From positions 8,804,001 through 8,868,000 of the forward strand of contig NZ_CP143624.1 of the NCBI RefSeq assembly GCF_050038885.1: DNA of 64,000 bases, written 5' to 3'. This stretch comes from Myxococcus flavus. GTDB taxonomy: Bacteria; Myxococcota; Myxococcia; Myxococcales; Myxococcaceae. The notes under the pieces are model-generated. The model was not told where the DNA came from, made no database searches, and saw only the letters and a program-made list of their open reading frames with translations. The translations under genes and the position numbers were made by a program. Positions within the stretch are counted from its first letter, which is position 1; each line of letters starts with the position of its first letter. Positions 36,032-43,183 of the stretch are shown here, in pieces.

Positions 36032-36188
36032 CCCGTTGCTATGCACCAGGACGGCGCGAGCATGGCACTGCAAGAAGATTGGCAGTGTTCACGCGGAAGG
36101 CGTCACGGCAGGGTTCTGGCCGCTCGCGTGCGCTGAGCCGCGAGCCAATGACACGCACACCCCAATGGCAGCTCAAGGAGGCATTCTC

Positions 36189-36704
36189 GTGAACACGCTC
36201 CCTATCCTGAACACGATTTCCAGACGCGCCGTGGCGGCTTTCACCGCCATGCTGGCCCTGCTCCTGATGGCTCCTGCCACGGCGCACGCCGTGGACGGTG
36301 ATCGTCAGGTGACCCACCTGCGCGTTCGAATCGTCACCGGAAGCGATGACCTGCGCGAGGCAAGTCACGCTTTCGCGGAGATCAAGTACATCAACCTCGA
36401 CGATGACCTGACCTCCATGAGCCAGAGTCTGAACAACGCTCAGAACTGGCCCAACGGCTCGACACGCACCGTCGACATCGCGCTTCCCGCGGGCGTCCTG
36501 TATGTCAACCTGCGCGAGTTCGCCATCCGATTCCAGTCCGGGCAGCGCAACCCGTTCGACACTGGAGACAACTGGAACCTGAACGACATCCGGGTGACCG
36601 CCATCCTGGATGATGGCTCCGAGGCGCTCCTCATCCAGGACTCCGGCAATCCCTTCTACCGCTTCAAGAGCGACCACAACACCCGGTGGGCGTGGGCGCT
36701 CTGA
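36189..36704 (+). CDS. Secreted beta-sandwich protein, PLAT-like pattern
   Basis: A 171-residue protein. GTG 36189 is fixed by AAGGAGG seven bases upstream. The signal peptide ends ATAHA-VDG. The mature 125 residues are predicted beta: VTHLRVRIVTGSDDLREAS, then RTVDIALPAGVLYVNLREF, IRFQSGQRNPFDTGDNWNLN and IRVTAILDDG. The TGxDDLR opening and the DTGDNWNLNDIRVTA segment recur in secreted PLAT/lipoxygenase-homology-like domains of actinomycetes and myxobacteria. Exact ligand unknown. Confidence 0.72.
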   Translation: MNTLPILNTISRRAVAAFTAMLALLLMAPATAHAVDGDRQVTHLRVRIVTGSDDLREASHAFAEIKYINLDDDLTSMSQSLNNAQNWPNGSTRTVDIALPAGVLYVNLREFAIRFQSGQRNPFDTGDNWNLNDIRVTAILDDGSEALLIQDSGNPFYRFKSDHNTRWAWAL

Positions 36705-36722
36705 GCGTTCGAGCGGCGGCCT

Positions 36723-37484
36723 TCAGGGCTCGCGCAAGCCAGCCTCGAAGGCCCCCACATCGCGGTAGTACTTCTCGACCTGCGCCTGGGTCACGGCCTG
36801 CGTGTAGACCTCGGGCCGCGGGTGCTCGATCACACCGAGGATGACTTTCGCCGCGTCTTCCACGGACTGAGCTCCCGGCAACTTCCGTGAGTCCGGGCCG
36901 CCACCGAGCGCGTTGTCTCCGAAGCCGGTGGCGACCACGCCCGGCATCACCACTGTGACGGTGATGCCGGGATGCGTCTCCCGCAGCTCCTGACGCAGGC
37001 ACGCGCTGAGCGCATTGAGCGCATGCTTCGCCGCGCTATACGCGGAGCGGTGCGGAACGATGGGCAGCCGCCCCAGCGTGCTGGAGACGTTGACGAGCTG
37101 CCCTGCGTTCCGCGCCTGGAAGTGCGGCAGCACCACCTGCATCCCGTAGAGCGCGCTGTTCACGTTGTCGCGCCACATGGACTCCAGGTCCGCATCCGTG
37201 AGCTCCGCCACGGAGCGGGTGATGCCGCGCCCCGCGTTGTTCACCCACACGTCGATGCGGCCAAACCGCGCGAGCGCCGCGTCGCGCAGCCGCTCCATGT
37301 CCTGCCGGCGTGTCGCGTCGGTGACCATCGCGAGCGCTTCGCGCCCACACTGCGCGGCAACGGCCTCCAGTTCCGCCTTTCGCCGTGCGGCCAGCACCAG
37401 CCGAGCCCCCTGCCCGGCTGCCTGCCGCGCCAGCTCCGCGCCAATGCCTCCGCTCGCTCCGGTGATGACGATGACCTTGTCCAT
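36723..37484 (-). CDS. Short-chain dehydrogenase/reductase
   Basis: A 253-residue classical SDR: cofactor loop TGASGGIG, NNAG at VNNAGRG, catalytic Ser in VNVSST and YxxxK in SAYSAAKHAL. Arg residues after the first strands (LAARRKAEL) suggest NADP. It resembles the YqjQ/DltE-like general SDRs; the substrate cannot be read. GGAGGAG lies ahead of the ATG. Monocistronic, divergent from the metallophosphoesterase gene. Confidence 0.88.
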   Translation of the reverse strand: MDKVIVITGASGGIGAELARQAAGQGARLVLAARRKAELEAVAAQCGREALAMVTDATRRQDMERLRDAALARFGRIDVWVNNAGRGITRSVAELTDADLESMWRDNVNSALYGMQVVLPHFQARNAGQLVNVSSTLGRLPIVPHRSAYSAAKHALNALSACLRQELRETHPGITVTVVMPGVVATGFGDNALGGGPDSRKLPGAQSVEDAAKVILGVIEHPRPEVYTQAVTQAQVEKYYRDVGAFEAGLREP

Positions 37485-37720
37485 GTCCTCGCGCTCCTCC
37501 CTGCCACCCGACGAGCCCTGAGCCCCGGCGACGTGCTCAGCGGACTGGCGCTCCCGGGACGGTACGTGCCCGGATGTAACCTTGCCGCCCCGTCCTGCCT
37601 CTCCCCGTGGCCATGGCACCGGGTGCTCCCGGATGCCAGGGAATGTTCGTCGCGGACTCGCGCCCGCGCTCGGGCCCTTGCCCTGATGTGACGGCGAGGT
37701 CACCCGGGAGCGTGTTACCC

Positions 37721-37736
37721 TGGCACTTCTCCCGCT
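37721..37736 (+). promoter_or_regulatory. Possible sigma-54-type promoter before the metallophosphoesterase gene
   Basis: TGGCACTTCTCCCGCT has a perfect TGGCAC -24 element and GC at the right distance, but CC replaces TT in the -12 box. A start near 37747 would favour ATG 37779 over TTG 37758 as the initiation codon. No enhancer palindrome was found nearby. Confidence 0.35.
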
Positions 37737-37757
37737 GTCCCTATCTCCTCGACTCCG

Positions 37758-38966
37758 TTGCGACTCTTCTCTTTCTCCATGCTCATCGGGCTCGGCGCGG
37801 TGCTGGGCCACCTGTACCTGTACCGTCGGCTGGTCCGGCAGCTTGTGCACGGCCGCCTGCCCCGGCTGCTGGCCATGGCCGTGCTCGTGTTGATGACGGG
37901 CGTGCTGGGAAACCGGCGCACCGTGGTCGACCTGCTCCCTGAAGGCGCAGAGGGTCCGCTCACCATGGCGATGTACACCTGGATGGGCGTGGCGCTGTGC
38001 CTCGTCATCGCCCTGCTCCTCGTGGACACGGGCCGGGCGCTCGCGACCCTCGCCAGGCGGTTGCGGCCCGCTGCCGCGCAGCCCACGCCTCCCCTCCAGG
38101 AGGCCGAGGCACCGCCGTCCCCCCGTGTCGACGAGGACCGCCGGCGCTTCCTGGGGCAAGCCGTCGCGGGCGGCGCCTTCGTCGCCGGTGGAGGACTGGC
38201 CGCCTACGGGAGCTGGCGCGCCTTCTCGCCGCCCATCGTCACCGAGCTCGCGGTGAAGGTCCCCAAGCTGCCCAAGGCGCTCGACGGGCTCAGCATCGTG
38301 CAGCTCACCGACATCCACGTGGGGCACTTCATCCAGCGGCGCTACATGGACGCACTCGTCCAGCAGGCCAACGCGCTGCGCCCCGACCTCTTCGCCATCA
38401 CCGGAGACTTGGTGGACGGAGACGTCGCCACCCTGGGCGGCCACGTCGCCGCGCTCGCGGCGCTGAAGTCCCGTTACGGCAGCTACTTCGTCACCGGCAA
38501 CCACGACTACTACTCGGGCGACGAGGAGTGGTCGGCGTTCCTGGAGTCGCTCGGCATCGAGGTGCTGCGCAACCGGCACGTGCGCGTCGGTGACGCGGGC
38601 GCCTCGTTCGACCTGGTGGGCGTGGACGACTGGAGCGGCGGCCGGCGGCGGAACAAGAAGGGCTACGACCTGGACCAGGCGCTCGCGGGGCGGGATCCCG
38701 ACCGCGCCGCGGTGCTGCTGGCGCACCAGCCCGCGAACTTCAAGGTGGCGGCGGAGCGCGGCGTGGACCTCCAGATTTCGGGGCACACCCACGGTGGGCA
38801 GCTCGTGCCCATGACGCTGCTGATTGGCCTCGCGTGGGAGCACTCCGCCGGGCTGTACGCACACGGTGACTCCAGCATCTACGTCAGCCGGGGCTGCGGC
38901 TTCTGGGGGCCCCCGATGCGCGTCGGCAGCCCGCCCGAAATCGTCAAGCTCGTGCTGACGGCATGA
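37758..38966 (+). CDS. Membrane-anchored metallophosphoesterase, YkuE/YaeI-like
   Basis: Up to 402 residues. Three or four transmembrane helices (to residue 105) and a Pro-rich linker precede a Tat-like RRRFLGQAVAGGAFVAGGG segment, then a calcineurin-like phosphoesterase domain with the full motif set: QLTDIHVGH, ITGDLVDGD, TGNHDYY, LAHQP and SGHTHGGQ. The family includes YkuE and YaeI (UDP-diacylglucosamine hydrolase-like). Start is uncertain between TTG 37758 and ATG 37779. Confidence 0.88.
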   Translation: MRLFSFSMLIGLGAVLGHLYLYRRLVRQLVHGRLPRLLAMAVLVLMTGVLGNRRTVVDLLPEGAEGPLTMAMYTWMGVALCLVIALLLVDTGRALATLARRLRPAAAQPTPPLQEAEAPPSPRVDEDRRRFLGQAVAGGAFVAGGGLAAYGSWRAFSPPIVTELAVKVPKLPKALDGLSIVQLTDIHVGHFIQRRYMDALVQQANALRPDLFAITGDLVDGDVATLGGHVAALAALKSRYGSYFVTGNHDYYSGDEEWSAFLESLGIEVLRNRHVRVGDAGASFDLVGVDDWSGGRRRNKKGYDLDQALAGRDPDRAAVLLAHQPANFKVAAERGVDLQISGHTHGGQLVPMTLLIGLAWEHSAGLYAHGDSSIYVSRGCGFWGPPMRVGSPPEIVKLVLTA

Positions 38967-39067
38967 CGCACCTGGACATCCCGTGCGAGGGCTGCCTGCT
39001 CCCCAGGGGGCAGGCCAACGGGCAAGGGCCCTGGCGGCGCGACTTCGGGTATGCTCCCAGCCAAATC

Positions 39068-39089
39068 AGGACCCGTGAGGGCGGGTCCT
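39068..39089 (+). other. Perfect hairpin in the leader of the TPR lipoprotein gene
   Basis: AGGACCCG and CGGGTCCT form an 8-bp perfect stem with a TGAGGG loop, ending 24 bases before ATG 39114. It could end transcription of the phosphoesterase gene or stabilise the lipoprotein mRNA. No T-run follows. Confidence 0.4.
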
Positions 39090-39113
39090 CCAGAGATCTC
39101 GAGAGGCACGCAC

Positions 39114-39899
39114 ATGAAGCGCTTGGGAAAAATCGGACTGGTGGTCGGGGCGCTCGCGCTGGGCGGCGCAGTCGTCGGGTGTAAGGCCGAGGACGACACC
39201 GCGAAGAAGCACCGCATCGCCGGCAGCGACCACCTGAGCAAGAAGGAATACAAGGAAGCGGCGGCGGCCTACGCCCTGTCGCTGCAGGCCGACCCGAAGC
39301 AGGAGAAGGTCTGGGAGAAGAAGGCCTTCGCCCACATGCAGCTCGGGCAGATGGACGAGGCCGCCGAGGCCGTCCTGAAGATGGGCGAGTTCAAGACGAC
39401 GCCCGCGGAGAAGGCCGAGATTCACCGGACGCTGGCCAGCATGTACATGACGGCCAACGACACCGAGAGCGCCGAGAAGTACTTCAACGAGGCGCTGAAG
39501 CTGGAGCCGAAGGACGAGGCGTCGCTCGGGTGGATCGCGGAGATCTACGCGCAGCGTGGCGGCGCCCGCTCGATGGGTGCGCCCATCATCAAGGAGTCCC
39601 TGGAGAAGGCGCTCGGCTATTACGACCAGGTCATCGCCATCAACCCCAACTCCGCCAACACCTACCTCAACAAGCGCGTGGTGATGGGCCGCCTCATGGA
39701 GTTCGAGCGGCAGCAGAAGGAGATGGCGCTGTCCGAGGCGACGGAGAACGCCAAGGACAAGGCCATCGTCGCCGAGGCGACCGCGCGCGCCGAGGAGCAC
39801 CAGAAGCGCATGGACGAGTACCAGGTGCAGTTCGCGGAGATGACGAAGAAGTTCGCCGAGGCACAGAAGGCCGCGAAGGCGGCGGCGCCGGCGCCGTAA
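39114..39899 (+). CDS. TPR-repeat lipoprotein
   Basis: A 261-residue lipoprotein: signal peptide with lipobox VVGC (MKRLGKIG...GAVVGCKAED), then TPR units (SKKEYKEAAAAYALSLQADP, TESAEKYFNEALKLEPKDE, ALGYYDQVIAINPNSANTYL) and a charged, Ala/Lys-rich coiled-coil C-terminus. It probably sits in the periplasm, anchored to a membrane, as a protein-interaction scaffold. A GAGAGG precedes ATG 39114. A strong hairpin follows the gene. Confidence 0.85.
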   Translation: MKRLGKIGLVVGALALGGAVVGCKAEDDTAKKHRIAGSDHLSKKEYKEAAAAYALSLQADPKQEKVWEKKAFAHMQLGQMDEAAEAVLKMGEFKTTPAEKAEIHRTLASMYMTANDTESAEKYFNEALKLEPKDEASLGWIAEIYAQRGGARSMGAPIIKESLEKALGYYDQVIAINPNSANTYLNKRVVMGRLMEFERQQKEMALSEATENAKDKAIVAEATARAEEHQKRMDEYQVQFAEMTKKFAEAQKAAKAAAPAP

Positions 39900-39921
39900 T
39901 CCACTGCGGGTTGCTGAACAG

Positions 39922-39975
39922 TACGCAGGGGCCTGGGACCGCGAGCCGGTTCCGGGCCCTTCGCGTTCCTGCGTA
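39922..39975 (+). terminator. Long two-part hairpin after the TPR lipoprotein gene
   Basis: An outer 8-bp perfect stem TACGCAGG/CCTGCGTA encloses an inner stem of GGCCTGGGACCG with CGGTTCCGGGCC (two G-U pairs, CGAGC loop). There is no T-run, but the structure is strong and lies 20 bases past the stop, so it probably ends or protects the transcript. Confidence 0.55.
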
Positions 39976-40058
39976 TGGGAGCCATCCGAATTTTTGGCCC
40001 GCGGTCCAGCGTGCGCTGACCTAACCTGCGCCGCCTCAACGACACGAGGAGAAGAACC

Positions 40059-41171
40059 ATGGACGTCCGCGCAGCGGTAGCGCTCGAGGCAGGCAAGCCC
40101 TTGAGCATCGAGACGGTGCAGCTCGAAGGCCCCAAGGCCGGCGAGGTGCTCGTTGAGCTGAAGGCCACCGGCCTCTGCCACACGGATGACTTCACCCTGT
40201 CCGGGCAGGACCCGGAGGGCTTGTTCCCCTCCATCCTGGGCCACGAGGGCGCCGGCATCGTCGTGGACGTGGGGCCGGGCGTCACGTCGGTGAAGAAGGG
40301 CGACCACGTCATCCCGCTCTACACGCCCGAGTGCCGCCAGTGTAAGTCGTGCCTGTCCCGGAAGACGAACCTGTGTACGGCCATCCGCGCCACGCAGGGC
40401 AAGGGCCTGATGCCGGACGGCACCAGCCGCTTCAGCCTGCACGGCAAGCCGGTGCACCACTACATGGGCACGTCCACCTTCGCGCAGTTCACGGTGCTGC
40501 CGGAGATTGCCGTCGCGAAGATTCGCGAGGACGCCCCCTTCGACAAGGTCTGCTACATCGGCTGCGGCGTGACGACGGGCATCGGCGCCGTCGTGTACAC
40601 GGCGAAGGTGGAGGCTGGCGCCAAGGTGGTGGTGTTCGGCCTCGGCGGCATCGGCCTGAACGTGGTGCAGGCGGCGCGCATGGTGGGCGCCGACATGATT
40701 GTCGGCGTGGACATCAACAACGGCCGCAAGGCGATGGCGGAGAAGTTCGGCCTCACCCACTTCGTCAACCCGAAGGAGATCGGCGAGGACCTGGTGCCGT
40801 ACCTCGTCAACCTCACGGGCGGCGGCGCGGACTACAGCTTCGAGTGCATTGGCAACGTGAACACCATGCGCCAGGCGCTGGAGTGCTGCCACCGCGGCTG
40901 GGGTGAGAGCATCATCATCGGCGTGGCGGGCGCGGGGCAGGAGATCCGCACCCGGCCGTTCCAGCTCGTCACCGGCCGTGTGTGGAAGGGCAGCGCCTTC
41001 GGTGGCGCGCGTGGCCGCACCGACGTGCCGCAGATCGTCGACTGGTACATGAACGGGAAGATCAACGTCGACGACCTCATCACGCACACGCTGAAGCTCG
41101 AGGACATCAACAAGGGCTTCGAGATGATGCACCGCGGAGAGTCCATCCGCAGCGTGGTGAAGTTCTCATGA
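40059..41171 (+). CDS. frmA: S-(hydroxymethyl)glutathione dehydrogenase / class III alcohol dehydrogenase
   Basis: A 370-residue zinc alcohol dehydrogenase that oxidises S-hydroxymethylglutathione, the formaldehyde adduct. Catalytic zinc ligands lie in GLCHTDD and GHEGAG; the structural zinc cysteines are in CRQCKSCLSRKTNLC. The NAD fold is VFGLGGIGLNVVQ with acceptor Asp in GVDINNG. Family blocks GMPDGTSRF-like (LMPDGTSRFS) and HYMGTSTFAQ confirm class III. GAGGAG precedes the ATG. Overlaps fghA by 4 nt; together they detoxify formaldehyde. Confidence 0.95.
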   Translation: MDVRAAVALEAGKPLSIETVQLEGPKAGEVLVELKATGLCHTDDFTLSGQDPEGLFPSILGHEGAGIVVDVGPGVTSVKKGDHVIPLYTPECRQCKSCLSRKTNLCTAIRATQGKGLMPDGTSRFSLHGKPVHHYMGTSTFAQFTVLPEIAVAKIREDAPFDKVCYIGCGVTTGIGAVVYTAKVEAGAKVVVFGLGGIGLNVVQAARMVGADMIVGVDINNGRKAMAEKFGLTHFVNPKEIGEDLVPYLVNLTGGGADYSFECIGNVNTMRQALECCHRGWGESIIIGVAGAGQEIRTRPFQLVTGRVWKGSAFGGARGRTDVPQIVDWYMNGKINVDDLITHTLKLEDINKGFEMMHRGESIRSVVKFS

Positions 41172-42019
41172 CGGCAGCCCCCACCCTGCTCAGCGAGCAC
41201 CATTGCTTCGGGGGCTCCGTCGGCTTCTACAAGCACGCCTCCGAGGCGTGTGGCGGCGACATGCGCTTTGGCATCTTCGTTCCCCCGCAGGCGCGGGAGC
41301 GGAAGGTGCCGGTGCTCTACTACCTCGCCGGCCTCACGTGCACGGAGGAGACGTTCCTCATCAAGGGCGGCGCGCAGCGCGTGGCCGCCGAGCTGGGGCT
41401 GATGCTGGTGGCGCCGGACACGAGCCCGCGCGGCGCCGGCTACCCGGGCGAGGACGCGTCGTGGGACTTCGGCGTGGGCGCGGGCTTCTACCTGGACGCG
41501 ACCCAGCAGCCGTGGTCCGCGCGCTACCGCATGGGCACGTACATCACGCGTGAGCTGCCCGCGCTCATCGCCGCGAACTTCCCCGCACAGGCGGACCGCG
41601 AGGGCATCTTCGGGCACTCCATGGGCGGCCACGGCGCGCTGGTGACGGCGCTGCGCAACCCGGGACGCTACCGCTCCGTGTCCGCCTTCGCCCCCATCTC
41701 CGCGCCCATGCGCGTGCCCTGGGGACAGAAGGCCTTCACGGGCTACCTCGGCGACAACCAGGAGGCGTGGCGTGAGTACGACGCCACGGAGCTGCTCCGC
41801 GCCGGCAAGGCGCGCCTGCCGCCGCTGCTCGTGGACCAGGGCACGGCGGACAAGTTCCTCGCGGAACAGCTTCGTCCAGAGCTGCTGCGTGAGGCCTGCG
41901 ACGCCGCGGGACAGCCGCTCACCCTCCGCATCCATGACGGCTACGACCACGGGTACTACTTCGTGTCCACCTTCATGGAGGACCACCTCCGCCACCACGC
42001 CGCGCTGCTGAACGCGTAG
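41168..42019 (+). CDS. fghA: S-formylglutathione hydrolase
   Basis: A 283-residue esterase-D-type hydrolase that splits S-formylglutathione to formate and glutathione. Nucleophile Ser in GHSMGGHGAL, catalytic His in DGYDHGYYF, and the family-specific opening CFGGSVGFYKHAS and YYLAGLTCTEETF are present. ATGA overlap with frmA shows translational coupling. A perfect 11-bp stem hairpin follows 14 bases after the stop. Confidence 0.95.
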   Translation: MTAAPTLLSEHHCFGGSVGFYKHASEACGGDMRFGIFVPPQARERKVPVLYYLAGLTCTEETFLIKGGAQRVAAELGLMLVAPDTSPRGAGYPGEDASWDFGVGAGFYLDATQQPWSARYRMGTYITRELPALIAANFPAQADREGIFGHSMGGHGALVTALRNPGRYRSVSAFAPISAPMRVPWGQKAFTGYLGDNQEAWREYDATELLRAGKARLPPLLVDQGTADKFLAEQLRPELLREACDAAGQPLTLRIHDGYDHGYYFVSTFMEDHLRHHAALLNA

Positions 42020-42032
42020 GCGGCGCCCGTGC

Positions 42033-42059
42033 GCACGGTGGAGGAAATCTCCACCGTGC
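42033..42059 (+). terminator. Perfect hairpin after fghA
   Basis: GCACGGTGGAG and CTCCACCGTGC form an 11-bp perfect stem around GAAAT, starting 14 bases after the fghA stop. Without a T-run it is a terminator-like structure, but position and perfection favour that role. Confidence 0.6.
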
Positions 42060-42145
42060 TCATGGGGCCAGGTGACACGCGGCCCCGCCCCGGGTGTTCC
42101 GTTCTCCGGGACGTCGATGACGTCCGAACCCCTGGGAGTGAAGGC

Positions 42146-42889
42146 ATGCGCATCGCGAAGTCAGGAGCCTGGGTGGGGACCGCATTGCTCGCGGTGGCCC
42201 TCTCCGCGTGTTCGCTCGGCCCTTTCGTGGAGGGCAATGGACAGGTGGTGGAGGAGGAACGGGAGACTCCCTCCTTCGATGAAGTCCATGTGAGTGACGG
42301 CATCGAGGCCATCGTCGTCGTGGACCCGGAGCAACCGCGCCGCGTCATCGTCGACGGCGACAGCAATCTGGCGGCGCTCATGCGGACCGACGTCCAGTCC
42401 GGAAGCAAGCTCCGGGTCCGGTTCCTCTCGGAGGACGTCGGAGACTGGGAGTCCGCCAACCCGCTGCGCGTGCGTATCACCATGCCAACGCTGCGGGAAT
42501 TCGAGCGTTCCGGAGGGGGCACCGCGAACCTGGGCGGCTCGATTGACGGTCCCTCGTTCCGCCTCACCGCCAGCGGCGGGGGGACACTCCGGGCGATGGG
42601 GCTCGCCGTGGAGCGGATGGAGCTGGAGACGAGCGGCGGCGCGGAGACCACGCTGGAAGGGCAGGTCGACGTGCTGGACAGTGAGATGTCCGGTGGCGGC
42701 AGGCTGCACGCCGCGGGCCTGAGGGCTCACGACGCGCGCCTGGAGTCCAGCGGAGGCGGCACCACCGAGCTGCAAGTCACCGACACCTTGCGCGTCGAGG
42801 CATCTGGCGGCGCCAGCATCACCATCATCGGAGCCCCTGCGGTGCTCGATGAAGACCTCTCCGGCGGCTCGACGCTCCGCTTCGAGTAG
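42146..42889 (+). CDS. Lipoprotein with GIN domain (DUF2807)
   Basis: A 247-residue lipoprotein with an ideal lipobox LSAC (residues about 19-22). The mature part is a DUF2807/GIN domain: EVHVSDGIEAIVVVDPEQP, then repeated beta-helix rungs with a Ser-Gly-Gly-Gly turn (ERSGGGTANL, TASGGGTLRA, ETSGGAETTL, EMSGGGRLHA, ESSGGGTTEL). These right-handed beta-helix-like proteins are widespread in envelopes with no known activity. Ribosome site GGAGTGAAGG ahead of ATG 42146. Confidence 0.87.
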   Translation: MRIAKSGAWVGTALLAVALSACSLGPFVEGNGQVVEEERETPSFDEVHVSDGIEAIVVVDPEQPRRVIVDGDSNLAALMRTDVQSGSKLRVRFLSEDVGDWESANPLRVRITMPTLREFERSGGGTANLGGSIDGPSFRLTASGGGTLRAMGLAVERMELETSGGAETTLEGQVDVLDSEMSGGGRLHAAGLRAHDARLESSGGGTTELQVTDTLRVEASGGASITIIGAPAVLDEDLSGGSTLRFE

Positions 42890-42913
42890 CCCAGGCCTCG
42901 AGCCAGGGCCGGC

Positions 42914-43132
42914 TCAGCGCCGTCGCCGGCCGCCCCCCATGAGCACCATCAACACGCCGCCCGCGAGCGCCGCGCCGCCGCCCGCGAGGTACAGCGTGGT
43001 GCGGTCCGTGTTCCGGCCCGTGAAGAGCTCCGTGGCCCGCTCCGCGAGCGAGTCGCGAGCCTTGAGTCCGGACCAGAGCAACACCGCACCCGCGATGGCG
43101 AGCATGACTCCCAGAAGCCGGACGAAACTCAC
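42914..43132 (-). CDS. Small two-helix membrane protein, DUF3185
   Basis: A 72-residue protein with two transmembrane helices (LLGVMLAIAGAVLLWSGL and LYLAGGGAALAGGVLMVLMG) joined by a loop with RDSLAERATELFTGRNTDRT, the pattern of DUF3185. GTG 43132 is set by GGGAGG six bases upstream. It ends in Arg-Arg-Arg-Arg. It lies between the RNase R gene end and the convergent GIN lipoprotein gene. No function is known. Confidence 0.78.
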   Translation of the reverse strand: MSFVRLLGVMLAIAGAVLLWSGLKARDSLAERATELFTGRNTDRTTLYLAGGGAALAGGVLMVLMGGGRRRR

Positions 43133-43183
43133 GTTGCCTCCCGCTGCCTCGGGCCCTACCACCAGCAAGGGCCCACATCGGAC

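Noticed and set aside
36062..36131. Several TGGC...GC pairs resembling sigma-54 promoters before the secreted PLAT-like gene.
   Set aside because: Three overlapping weak matches, none with good -12 boxes; expected by chance at this GC content, and no enhancer repeat nearby.
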